From positions 1 to 64,000 of the forward strand of contig WVSM01000003.1 in NCBI GenBank assembly GCA_015689645.1: DNA of 64,000 bases, in the 5' to 3' direction. A model generated the notes under the pieces. It did not search any database. It was not told the DNA's origin and saw only the letters and a list, made by a program, of their open reading frames with translations. This stretch comes from Rhodobacterales bacterium HKCCE4037. Lineage in GTDB: Bacteria; Pseudomonadota; Alphaproteobacteria; Rhodobacterales; Rhodobacteraceae. Made by a program: the position numbers and the translations under genes. This document shows, in pieces, positions 35,297 through 43,751 of the stretch. Positions within the stretch are counted from its first letter, which is position 1. Each line of letters opens with the position of its first letter.

Positions 35297-36996
35297 CCCA
35301 GTCCAACGTTGCCTACCAGATCATGTGGAACCGCCTGATCTCGGTCGTCGAGGAACAGGCGCAGGCGCTGGTGCGCACCGCCTTTTCCACCTCGGTCCGC
35401 GAGGCCGGGGACCTGTCTGCGGGCGTCTATGACCGCGAAGGGCAGATGCTGGCACAGGCCGTCACCGGCACGCCGGGACATGTGAACGCGATGGCCGATG
35501 CGGTGGCACATTTCATCCGCCGGATCGGGCGGCAGAACATGTATCAAGGCGATGTCTACATCACCAATGACCCGTGGGAAGGCACGGGTCACCTGCATGA
35601 CATCACCATGGTCACGCCATCCTTCTACAAGAACAAGCTTGTGGGCTTCTTTGCCTGCACCGCCCACGTTGTCGACATCGGCGGGCGCGGCTTCGGGGCC
35701 GATGCCCATAGCGTCTACGAGGAAGGCCTTTACATCCCGATCATGAAATTCGCCGAAGAGGGCGAGGTCGACGAGACCCTGACCCGCATCATTCGCGGCA
35801 ACGTGCGGGAGCCGGACCAATTGATCGGCGATATCTATGCCTTGGCGACCTGCAACGAGATCGGCCACCGCAGGCTGGTGGACATGATGGAGGAGTTCGG
35901 GCTCGACGACCTCGACGGGATCGCCGCATTCATTCTCGAGAATTCGCGCCGCGCCACGCTTGAGGCGATCAACGCCCTGCCCCGAACCTCCGCCGAGGGC
36001 TCCATGACGATGGACGGCTTCGACACGCCGATCACGCTCAAGGTCAAGGTGAGCGTGCAGAAGGATAGGATCGTCACAGATTTCGCGGGCACGTCTGGCG
36101 TCGACAAGAAGGGCATCAACTGCCCGATGGTCTATACCAAGGCTTATGCCTGCTACGCGCTCAAGGTCGCCATCGCGCCGGAAATTCCGAACAACGCGGC
36201 CTCTCTCGCGCCGTTCGAGGTGACGGCGCCGGAAGGGACCATCGTGAACGCCCCGCACCCCGCGCCGGTGGCCCTGCGCCACATCGTCGGCCATTTCGTG
36301 CCGGACGCGGTCTTCGATGCCTTCGACAAGATCGTGCCGGGCCTCGTGCCCGCAGAAGGGGCCGGGTGCCTGTGCAATTTCCAGGTCTCGCTGCGGCCAC
36401 GAACAGATGCCCCTGCACCGTCGGACGCCCGGCGGGCGGAGGTGCTGACGTTCAACTCCGGCGGCTCCGGCGCGCGGCCGGACCTCGACGGTATGAACGC
36501 AACCGCCTTCCCCTCGGGCGTGATGACGATGCCGATCGAGGCGACGGAACATGCCGGGCCGGTGATCATCTGGCGCAAGGAATTGCGGCCCGATTCCGGT
36601 GGCGCCGGCAAGATGCGCGGTGGCCTCGGACAGTACATGGAGGTTGGTGCGCGCGACGGGCATGAATTCGACATTCAGGCCATGTTCGACCGGGGCGACC
36701 ACCCGGCGCGCGGTCGACGCGGCGGGAGTGCCGGTGCGCCCACCACCATCGCGCGGGATGACGGCACTGAGATGCGGCTGAAGGGCAAACAATTCGTGCC
36801 CCATGGCGTGCGCGTGCAGATGGCCTTCCCCGGCGGGGCTGGCTATGGCGAGCCTGCGGACCGGCCGAAGGAAGCCGTGATGCGCGACCTCGCGCGCGGA
36901 TACATCGGCGCCGAGGTGGCGGCCGAGGTCTACGGGCTAAGCGCCGAAGATATCGCTGCGGTCGCCGAAGCTGTGGCCCGCGGCGAAAGCGTATAG
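35293..36996 (+). CDS. hyuB: Hydantoinase/oxoprolinase B subunit
   Basis: A 567-residue partner of HyuA. Typical segments are YQIMWNRLISVVEEQAQALV at the N-terminus, SVREAGDLSAGVYDREGQML, DVYITNDPWEGTGHLHDITM and HPAPVALRHIVGHFVPDA. The start at ATG 35293 overlaps the hyuA stop. It is the last gene of the operon; the next gene (hpsN) is 147 nt away behind its own operators. Length is normal for the family. Confidence 0.92.
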   Translation: MTQSNVAYQIMWNRLISVVEEQAQALVRTAFSTSVREAGDLSAGVYDREGQMLAQAVTGTPGHVNAMADAVAHFIRRIGRQNMYQGDVYITNDPWEGTGHLHDITMVTPSFYKNKLVGFFACTAHVVDIGGRGFGADAHSVYEEGLYIPIMKFAEEGEVDETLTRIIRGNVREPDQLIGDIYALATCNEIGHRRLVDMMEEFGLDDLDGIAAFILENSRRATLEAINALPRTSAEGSMTMDGFDTPITLKVKVSVQKDRIVTDFAGTSGVDKKGINCPMVYTKAYACYALKVAIAPEIPNNAASLAPFEVTAPEGTIVNAPHPAPVALRHIVGHFVPDAVFDAFDKIVPGLVPAEGAGCLCNFQVSLRPRTDAPAPSDARRAEVLTFNSGGSGARPDLDGMNATAFPSGVMTMPIEATEHAGPVIIWRKELRPDSGGAGKMRGGLGQYMEVGARDGHEFDIQAMFDRGDHPARGRRGGSAGAPTTIARDDGTEMRLKGKQFVPHGVRVQMAFPGGAGYGEPADRPKEAVMRDLARGYIGAEVAAEVYGLSAEDIAAVAEAVARGESV

Positions 36997-37050
36997 CCGG
37001 CGGGGAGCCGTTTCAGCTCTGTTTCTTCCCCTTTGGCGGGTGGATCAATA

Positions 37051-37093
37051 TGTAAGCGCTTGCATCGCGCCCATGTAAGCGCTTACATGGGCG
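37051..37093. promoter_or_regulatory. Two LacI-family-type operators overlapping the hpsN promoter
   Basis: Site 1 is TGTAAGCGCTTGCA (37051-37064). Site 2 is TGTAAGCGCTTACA (37074-37087) at the core of a perfect 26-bp palindrome (37068-37093). The centres are 23 bp apart. A possible promoter (TTGCAT 37060-37065, 17 bp, TTACAT 37083-37088) falls inside both sites, so a bound LacI-type protein would block it. No LacI-family gene is in the window. The sites are seen directly; the regulator class is inferred from the consensus. Confidence 0.7.
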
Positions 37094-37143
37094 GGCGAGA
37101 CCCTCTTTTCCGCGACCCTATTCTCCTACCGGACGCTCTCACC

Positions 37144-38451
37144 ATGACGCGACAATATCTCAAGAAGGCGCACCTGACCTCGGCTTCCGGCGCGTCGGAC
37201 GTGCATGAAAGTGTGCAGGCCATTCTTTCCGACATCGAGACGGGCCGCGACACAACTGCCCTCGACTACGCCCGCAAATTCGACCGCTACGAGGGCAACA
37301 TCATCCTGACTGAGGCCGAGATCGAAGCGGCCTCCGCGGAGGTTCCCGAGAAACTGAAGGCCGACATCCGCTTCGCTCACGACAACGTCCGCCGTTTCGC
37401 CGAGGCGCAGAAAGCGACGCTCAGCGACGTGGAAGTCGAGATCACGCCGGGCTTCATTGCGGGCCAGAAGGCGATCCCGGTCGACACCGCCGGATGCTAT
37501 GTGCCGGGCGGTCGCTACAGCCATATCGCCAGCGCGATCATGACCGTGACCACCGCAAAGGTCGCGGGATGCCGGCATATCATCGCCACCTCCCCGCCCC
37601 GCCCCGGCGAAGGCGTGCCGCCCGCCATCGTCTACGCCGCTCACATCTGCGGCGCCGACACGATCATGGCGATGGGCGGCGTGCAGGGTGTCGCGGCGAT
37701 GAGCTTCGGGCTTTTCGGCCTGCCGCGCGCCAACATCCTCGTGGGTCCGGGCAACCAATACGTGGCCGAGGCCAAGCGCATCCTTTATGGCCGCGTCGGT
37801 ATCGACATGATCGCGGGGCCGACCGACAGCCTGATCCTTGCCGATGCGACCGCCGATGCGCTGATCGTCGCCACCGACCTCGTGAGCCAGGCCGAGCATG
37901 GCTACAACTCCCCCGTCTGGCTTGTCACAGATGACCGGACGCTGGCCGAAGAGGTGATGGCGCTTGTCCCCACCCTCATCGCCGACCTGCCGGAGACCAA
38001 CCGCGAAAACGCCGCCGCCGCGTGGCGTGACTATGCCGAGGTGGTGCTCTGTGAAGATCGCGAGGATATGGCCGCTTGTTCCGATGCCTACGCGCCAGAG
38101 CACCTGACCGTGCAGGCCGACGACCTCGACTGGTGGAAGGATCGCCTCACCTGCTACGGCTCGCTCTTCGTGGGGGAGGAGACGACCGTCTCCTACGGCG
38201 ACAAGGTCAGCGGCACGAACCATGTCCTGCCGACCTCGGGTGCTGCGAGCTACACCGGCGGGCTGTCGGTGCACAAATACATGAAGATCGTGACGTGGCA
38301 GCAGGCGACGCGCGAAGGCTCCCGACCCGTGGCGGAGGCGACCGCCCGCATCTCGCGATTGGAAGGGATGGAAGGCCACGCCCGTGCCGCCGACGTGCGG
38401 CTGGCGAAATATTTCCCGGGCGAAACCTTCGATCTGCGCGCCGAGGCCTGA
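37144..38451 (+). CDS. hpsN: Sulfopropanediol dehydrogenase, HisD family (HpsN-like)
   Basis: A 435-residue enzyme of the histidinol dehydrogenase fold. Zinc and catalytic motifs of the family are present: SQAEHGYNSPVWLVT, APEHLTVQ (Glu-His pair), SGTNHVLPTSG and a C-terminal GHARAADVRL histidine. HpsN oxidises R-dihydroxypropanesulfonate to R-sulfolactate; context (comDE next, no his genes) favours it over HisD. ATG 37144 gives the usual MTRQYLKKA start; an upstream ATG lies inside the operator. Confidence 0.75.
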   Translation: MTRQYLKKAHLTSASGASDVHESVQAILSDIETGRDTTALDYARKFDRYEGNIILTEAEIEAASAEVPEKLKADIRFAHDNVRRFAEAQKATLSDVEVEITPGFIAGQKAIPVDTAGCYVPGGRYSHIASAIMTVTTAKVAGCRHIIATSPPRPGEGVPPAIVYAAHICGADTIMAMGGVQGVAAMSFGLFGLPRANILVGPGNQYVAEAKRILYGRVGIDMIAGPTDSLILADATADALIVATDLVSQAEHGYNSPVWLVTDDRTLAEEVMALVPTLIADLPETNRENAAAAWRDYAEVVLCEDREDMAACSDAYAPEHLTVQADDLDWWKDRLTCYGSLFVGEETTVSYGDKVSGTNHVLPTSGAASYTGGLSVHKYMKIVTWQQATREGSRPVAEATARISRLEGMEGHARAADVRLAKYFPGETFDLRAEA

Positions 38452-38507
38452 CGCCCCCAGCCTTTCCCGTTAAGCTGCGACCAGCCCCCAACAGGAGCCT
38501 GACCCAA

Positions 38508-39014
38508 GTGAGCATCTCCAAGAAACTCGTCGACGATTTCGTTGCCAATGACGTGTCCTTCATCACCACCGTGCCGTGCAAACAGCTGGCCGGCGTGATC
38601 GACGAGGTCGAGGCGCGGCCCGAGATTTTCCACATCCCGTCGAACAAGGAAGACGAAGGGATGGGCCTTTGCGCGGGCGCGTGGATGGGCGGCAAACGCC
38701 CCGCGATCATCATGCAGAACACCGCCATCGGGGTGACGATCAACACGCTCGCCACGCTGATCCAGTACTACCGGATGCCACTTCCGATGCTGATCTCCTT
38801 CCGGGGTGAGCTGCGCGAACCGGTCGCGTGCCAAGTGGAAATGGCAGTACACACCAAGGCGCTGCTGAACCAGCTCAACATCCCGACCTACCATTTCCAC
38901 CGCGAAAGCGACGCGAGCGAATTCGACCAGATCCTGAAATACACCTTCATGTGCAACAAGCCCGTCGCGATCCTGACCGACGCGTCCTTCTGGGGAGGCT
39001 ATGGCGACCAATGA
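38508..39014 (+). CDS. comD: Sulfopyruvate decarboxylase, alpha subunit
   Basis: A 168-residue subunit carrying the pyrimidine-binding half of a ThDP decarboxylase. Visible features are TTVPCKQLAGVIDE, PSNKEDEGMGLCAGAWMGGK (the conserved glutamate region) and NTAIGVTINTLATLIQYYR. The start is GTG 38508, with AGGAG about 10 nt upstream. It overlaps comE by 4 nt. Sizes (168 + 184) match ComD/ComE of archaeal and roseobacter systems that turn sulfopyruvate into sulfoacetaldehyde and CO2. Confidence 0.82.
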   Translation: MSISKKLVDDFVANDVSFITTVPCKQLAGVIDEVEARPEIFHIPSNKEDEGMGLCAGAWMGGKRPAIIMQNTAIGVTINTLATLIQYYRMPLPMLISFRGELREPVACQVEMAVHTKALLNQLNIPTYHFHRESDASEFDQILKYTFMCNKPVAILTDASFWGGYGDQ

Positions 39015-39565
39015 TCCGTTCCGAAATCCTGAAAGACATCGCTCCGATCCTTCGTGACCAGCTTGTCGTCTGCAACATCGGCATCCCCAGCCAGGAGTTG
39101 CATGCGATCGACGACCAGCCGACGAATTTCTACATGCTCGGCACCATGGGGCTGGCGTCGTCCATCGGGCTTGGACTTGCCCTGTCGCAGCCCAAGCCGG
39201 TGATCGTGATCGACGGCGACGGGTCGGTCCTGACGAACCTGGGAACCCTGCCCACCATCGGCAACAATTGCCCGCCGAATTACATCCTGATGATCATCGA
39301 CAATGGCTCCTACGGCTCTACAGGCGATCAGCCGACCTACACGGGCGCCAAGACGGATCTTGCAGGCATGGCGCGCGCGGCGGGATGTGACAACGTGATC
39401 GAGGTGCAGGACGTCGACACCGGGGCCGCGCTGCAAGAAGCGCTCGACAGCGGCAAGGGCACGGTCATGGTCGTGAAATGCGACAGCGGAAACGCCAAGA
39501 TGCCCGTCATCACGATGGACCCGGTGGTGATCCGGGACCGTTTCATGAAAGCCGTGGCCAGCTAG
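39011..39565 (+). CDS. comE: Sulfopyruvate decarboxylase, beta subunit
   Basis: A 184-residue subunit with the diphosphate-binding half of the ThDP fold: VIDGDGSVLTNLGTLPTIGN and about 25 residues later IDNGSYGSTGDQPTYTG. ATG 39011 overlaps the comD stop, so the subunits are co-translated. It is the last gene of hpsN-comDE; xsc and pta, which usually take sulfoacetaldehyde further, are not in the window. A phosphonopyruvate decarboxylase-like role is less likely because that enzyme is a single chain. Confidence 0.82.
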   Translation: MIRSEILKDIAPILRDQLVVCNIGIPSQELHAIDDQPTNFYMLGTMGLASSIGLGLALSQPKPVIVIDGDGSVLTNLGTLPTIGNNCPPNYILMIIDNGSYGSTGDQPTYTGAKTDLAGMARAAGCDNVIEVQDVDTGAALQEALDSGKGTVMVVKCDSGNAKMPVITMDPVVIRDRFMKAVAS

Positions 39566-39578
39566 ATCGAACCGCCGG

Positions 39579-41249
39579 TTACAACCGCTCGATAGAGGCC
39601 GCGATGCGATCGGCCTCCTCCGGGGTAAGGCGAGGCGGATGCCAATCCTTGCCGGGGGCTGCCGCCAGCAGGCGCTTGGTATAGTCGTGCTGGGGGTTGT
39701 TGAAGACTTCGTCCGCCGTGCCGAATTCCACCATCACGCCCTTTTCCATCACCGTGATGTAATCCGAGATCTGGGCGGCCACCCGCAGGTCGTGGGTGAT
39801 GAAGACAATGGCCATCTTGAACTCTTCCTGGAGGTCGTTCAGCAGCCGCAGAACCTGTTTCTGGATCGACAGGTCGAGGGCCGAGACGGATTCGTCCGCG
39901 ATCACCACGTCGGGCTTCATGGCAAGCGCCCGCGCGATGCCGATCCGCTGGCGTTGCCCGCCCGAGAAGTTGCGCGGCGTCCGGTAATAGGCCTCGGCGT
40001 TCAGTCCGACGGTCTGGAGCAGGTCCATCGCCCGCTTTTTTGCCTCACGCCCGCCGACGCCCTGCAGGTGTAGGCCCCGCGTCACCATGTAGCCGACCTT
40101 CTGCGACGGGTTGAGCGAGCCGTGCGGGTCCTGGAAGATCATCTGGATATACTGCCGCGCGTTGTCGAGGTCGCTGCCTTCGAGCGCAAGGAAATCGCGG
40201 TCGTTCAGCACGACGCTGCCCGAGGTCGGCTCCACCAACCGGATCAGCGACTTGGCCAAGGTCGACTTGCCCGAACCGCTTTCGCCAACAACGCCGAGCG
40301 TCTCGCCACTGCGCAGAACGAAATTCGCATCGTTGACAGCGTGCACTTTCGTTCCCGCGCTGCCATAGATCTTGTGCAGGTCCTTCACCTCCACAACCGG
40401 CGGGTCACTGCGCGTGAGATCCGGGGTGCGGCTGGTCTCGAGCAGCGGCATCGCGTCGACCAGCAGCTTGGTGTAATCTTCCTTCGGGTGCAAAAGGATC
40501 TCTTCCTTTGGCCCTTCTTCCACGACCTTGCCCCAGCACATCACCGCGACACGGTCGGCAATGTCGGCGACTACGCCGAAATCATGGGTGATGAAGATCG
40601 TGGCGTTGTCGTAGACGTCCTTGAGGTCGTTGATCAGGTTCAGGATTTCCTGCTGCGTCGTCACGTCGAGCGCCGTCGTCGGCTCATCCGCGATGAGGAC
40701 GTCCGGTTTGCAGGCGAGCGCCATCGCAATGACGATCCGCTGGCATTGCCCGCCGGACACCTCGTGCGGGTAGCTGTTGTAGATCCGCTCCGGCGTGGGC
40801 AGCTTCATCTGCTCGAGCAGCTTCAGGGTCTCGCCCCTTCGCGCGCCGGGGGCGATATCCTTGCGATGCAATGCAAAGACCTCGTCCACCTGCTGGCCGA
40901 TCCTGATCGACGGGTTCAGAGCCGCCATCGGCTCCTGGTAGATCATCGAGATGCGCGCACCGCGCAATTCGTTCAGCTCGCTTTCGCTCATCCGAAGAAT
41001 GTTCTGGCCGTCGAACATCACCGTTCCCGAGGTGATCCGCAGGCGCGGCGCCACGTCATTCAGGATCGCGCTCGTCATCACCGACTTGCCCGAACCGCTT
41101 TCGCCCACGACGCAGAGGATTTCGCCCCGCTTGACGGTCAGCGACACATTCTCGACGGCGTATTTCCGGTCGGCCCCCTGCGGCAACTCGATGCTCAGAT
41201 TCTCGATCTCGAGGATGGTCTGGCCAGCGGTTGATGGGGCATTGGTCAT
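39579..41249 (-). CDS. Double-ATPase subunit of a peptide/nickel-type ABC transporter
   Basis: A 556-residue fusion of two ABC ATPase domains of the oligopeptide (DppD-DppF/GsiA-like) class. The first Walker A is GESGSGKS at 49-56, with signature [10 protein letters not shown]; the second half repeats GESGSGKS and has [17 protein letters not shown]. It should energise uptake of a peptide-like solute. No permease or binding-protein gene is on either side: comE is convergent 13 nt away and the upstream 448 nt look empty. It is therefore orphaned here. Confidence 0.9.
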   Translation of the reverse strand: MTNAPSTAGQTILEIENLSIELPQGADRKYAVENVSLTVKRGEILCVVGESGSGKSVMTSAILNDVAPRLRITSGTVMFDGQNILRMSESELNELRGARISMIYQEPMAALNPSIRIGQQVDEVFALHRKDIAPGARRGETLKLLEQMKLPTPERIYNSYPHEVSGGQCQRIVIAMALACKPDVLIADEPTTALDVTTQQEILNLINDLKDVYDNATIFITHDFGVVADIADRVAVMCWGKVVEEGPKEEILLHPKEDYTKLLVDAMPLLETSRTPDLTRSDPPVVEVKDLHKIYGSAGTKVHAVNDANFVLRSGETLGVVGESGSGKSTLAKSLIRLVEPTSGSVVLNDRDFLALEGSDLDNARQYIQMIFQDPHGSLNPSQKVGYMVTRGLHLQGVGGREAKKRAMDLLQTVGLNAEAYYRTPRNFSGGQRQRIGIARALAMKPDVVIADESVSALDLSIQKQVLRLLNDLQEEFKMAIVFITHDLRVAAQISDYITVMEKGVMVEFGTADEVFNNPQHDYTKRLLAAAPGKDWHPPRLTPEEADRIAASIERL

Positions 41250-41697
41250 GAAGACGGTCCAATCGGTTCGGTCAGTTCGGTGGCCGGGCCACGCCCAACG
41301 GGGCCGAGCAAAGCAGCATGACCATTGGATTACAAGAATTTTGGAACCGGGCGCTCGACGCAATCGCGGCGAAGCTGCCATGTCACGCATTTCCTCCACT
41401 TGGGATCGGGCCGCGGTGGTGAACATGCCAAGCACCTGCAACGCGGCCGACAATGGTCCATCCGGTTTTGCGCGAACTGAAGTGCAGGGATTTTTGTCCA
41501 ATCCATTCCGCATTGTCTGGCGCAGGGAACGTTGAGGTGACCATGTCACCTTCTGTTTGCATTTGCTGCACCAGCGCGACTGGAATAGTCGGCTTACCGA
41601 ATGGAAGGATGCATGCACCAGGCGGAGATCTCTTGCGGCCATTGAGGCGACCTGCAGGTAAGCCGCTTTCTTAGGTTAAGAGCGCCGATGAGACCCT
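41250..41697. other. 448-nt spacer without a recognised gene
   Basis: Both flanking genes read leftwards. Short ORFs exist but none has a ribosome binding site or a recognisable product. The one notable element is a perfect inverted repeat AGGTGAC-CAT-GTCACCT at 41535-41551. The spacer should hold the end of the chemotaxis operon and the promoter of the ABC ATPase gene, but neither a terminator nor a promoter could be assigned. Confidence 0.5.
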
Positions 41698-43263
41698 TCA
41701 GAAAGGCGTCCCGCCCTCGGCCGTGCCAGCGCCCTCGAAGCACCTTTCCATGAATGCGTCGATGTCGAGCACAACAACCGGACCCCGCGTCGGGCTTTGA
41801 ATGCATCCCGAAATATCTCTCGCGACCTTGGTGGACTTCGGTTCGCTACCCGGCATCCCGAGACCACCATATTGCGAGTCCGACGTATTGACAATCTCGT
41901 CGATGGAGTCAGTCACGAGGCCGTATTTGTCGCCACCGTGCTTGAAGATCACCACGCGTTCTCCCGACCGTTCCACCTCCGGCATGCCATAAACCTTTCG
42001 CGGGTTGATGAGATTGATCAACTCGCCGCGCAGGTCGAATATTCCGTCGAGATAATGGTTCCCGTAAGGCGGTCGCACCAGCGATTTGGGGTAGTCGATC
42101 ACCTCGCTGACCCGCGCCGTGTCGAGTGCGAAAGACTTGCCGAAAGAGAAGACGATATAGGTCAACCGCGCCAGAGAGGCCTGCGCCTCTTTCACCGCGT
42201 CGTCTTGGGATGCGACTGGATATATCTCCTCGCAGCGCCGCGCCGTCTCGATCAAAAGGCGATCTCGCTTCAGGGCGTCGTGGTCGAGCAGAAGGATGAT
42301 CGATTCGCCGCCGGACGACAGGCATCCTTTCACGATATCTTCGCGCGGCATCGCGAGCTTGGTGAAACTGAGGATCTCATCCGGGAATGCACTGATGATG
42401 GAATTGATCGAGAAGACCAGCAATCCGATCAACCCGCCCTCCGTCTCGATAATCAGGATTTTCCGTCGTGGAGAGGGCGATTTGCTTTCCTTCAGGCGTG
42501 CCCTGTCACCCATGAAGTTGCGCAGGTCAGCAACGGGTATGATGCGGCCGCGCAGGTTGATCGTGCCTATGAAACAATCATGTACAAGAATCGACTCCGT
42601 GATCTTCGGCGCCTCCATGACTTCGACGATATGACTGAGGTCGATGGCGCATGTCGTGTGACCGAATTGGAAGGAGATGCAATTGAACCGGCTTCCACGC
42701 GATGCCGCGGCACGTTTCGCGCCTTCATCGGCGGAGCTTTCGCTCCGCGGCACATTCTTGAGGTTCAGCAATTCACGAGGATCCAGGATCTGGACAATGC
42801 GATTGCCGCCTTCGAACTTTAGGATCTCTTCGACGGCAACGTCCTTCGGATGGCTGGAGTTCGGGCGTGTGCCGATCCGCGCCGCCCCTTGCGAATTCAG
42901 AACCTCTCCGGTGCGGTCGATCATAAGGCCGATGCACAGGTCCCCGTCTTCGACGATCGCGACCAGGCGCTGCTGAACCTCGGTGTCAGGGAACCCGAGA
43001 AAGATGCGCAGGTCGACGATCGGGATGATCCGCCCGCGCAAGTTGAACAGGCCACGCATGTACAGGGGCGAAAGAGGAACCGAGGAAATTTCCGCCGGTT
43101 CATTAACCACTTCCTGCACTACATCCGCACGCAGTGCGAATTCCGTGTCATCCAGCCAGAAAGAGCCGTAGATCTTCCCGGTCTCGGGAACCGAGGCAAT
43201 GATGTCGGGTGGAAGCGGGTGGGCGGTGCGATGCGAGGTCTCGATCTGGCCGTTGGGCTGCAT
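41698..43263 (-). CDS. Chemotaxis scaffold with three CheW domains
   Basis: A 521-residue soluble protein made of three CheW-like domains at about residues 28-170, 190-340 and 365-515. Each shows the CheW pattern: YGSFWLDDTEFALRADVVQE with MRGLFNLRGRIIPIVDLR; ISFQFGHTTCAIDLSHIVEV with INLRGRIIPVADLR; YIVFSFGKSFALDTARVSEV with FDLRGELINLINPR. CheW links receptors to CheA; three in one chain could build larger arrays. ATG 43263 has GGGGAG upstream. It is 2 nt after cheD in the mcp-cheR-cheD operon. Confidence 0.88.
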   Translation of the reverse strand: MQPNGQIETSHRTAHPLPPDIIASVPETGKIYGSFWLDDTEFALRADVVQEVVNEPAEISSVPLSPLYMRGLFNLRGRIIPIVDLRIFLGFPDTEVQQRLVAIVEDGDLCIGLMIDRTGEVLNSQGAARIGTRPNSSHPKDVAVEEILKFEGGNRIVQILDPRELLNLKNVPRSESSADEGAKRAAASRGSRFNCISFQFGHTTCAIDLSHIVEVMEAPKITESILVHDCFIGTINLRGRIIPVADLRNFMGDRARLKESKSPSPRRKILIIETEGGLIGLLVFSINSIISAFPDEILSFTKLAMPREDIVKGCLSSGGESIILLLDHDALKRDRLLIETARRCEEIYPVASQDDAVKEAQASLARLTYIVFSFGKSFALDTARVSEVIDYPKSLVRPPYGNHYLDGIFDLRGELINLINPRKVYGMPEVERSGERVVIFKHGGDKYGLVTDSIDEIVNTSDSQYGGLGMPGSEPKSTKVARDISGCIQSPTRGPVVVLDIDAFMERCFEGAGTAEGGTPF

Positions 43264-43265
43264 GC

Positions 43266-43751
43266 TCAACTCCCCTGTGCAAGGCGTGGAATCTGTATGA
43301 CCTCGAATTCGCCCGTTCTGCAGTCGATGGTCACCTGGCGGCCAAGAACGCCGCCCGTGTCTTCGTGGATGTTGCGCAGGCCGAGCTTTCGCACGGCCCT
43401 GTAAGCGCTTCCGGCATTGATCGAGCCGACAAGTCGGCGAGGGTCGGTGTCGACCGGCATGGTCATGTTCGCGCCACCCACGATGATGGCCTTCATGTCC
43501 TTGTGATCGCCGGGCTCGATCTTCATCAGCGAAACCAGCGAGCGCGCCGCCTGATCGACATGTCGGCCACTGATCTCACTGGACGCCTGACCGGAATCCG
43601 ACAAAAGGCAATGGGCGAGCCCGAAAATCCGTTTCTTTGGAAAGAGAAATCCCAATCCAATGCATGACCCGAGGATCGCTGTCAGCACGTCTCCGTCTGT
43701 GCCGATTTTCACCTCGCCGATCTGAACGTGTTTCTTGGTGGCCGTCGTCAT
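43266..43751 (-). CDS. cheD: Chemoreceptor glutamine deamidase CheD
   Basis: A 161-residue enzyme that deamidates glutamines in chemoreceptors to adjust sensitivity. The catalytic cysteine is C30 (AILGSCIGLGF) and the histidine H47 (GLAHCLL), the usual pair. Length matches the family. ATG 43751 overlaps the cheR stop by 4 nt and the CheW-repeat gene starts 2 nt after its stop, so all are coupled. Confidence 0.93.
   Translation of the reverse strand: MTTATKKHVQIGEVKIGTDGDVLTAILGSCIGLGFLFPKKRIFGLAHCLLSDSGQASSEISGRHVDQAARSLVSLMKIEPGDHKDMKAIIVGGANMTMPVDTDPRRLVGSINAGSAYRAVRKLGLRNIHEDTGGVLGRQVTIDCRTGEFEVIQIPRLAQGS

Noticed and set aside
37087-37143. Upstream ATG start for hpsN at 37087
   Set aside because: It lies inside the operator palindrome and probable promoter, and MTRQYLKKA from 37144 matches the family N-terminus better.
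37144-38451. Reading this gene as biosynthetic hisD
   Set aside because: All HisD-fold catalytic residues are present, but the neighbours are comDE and not his genes; HpsN is preferred, though an assay would be needed to settle it.
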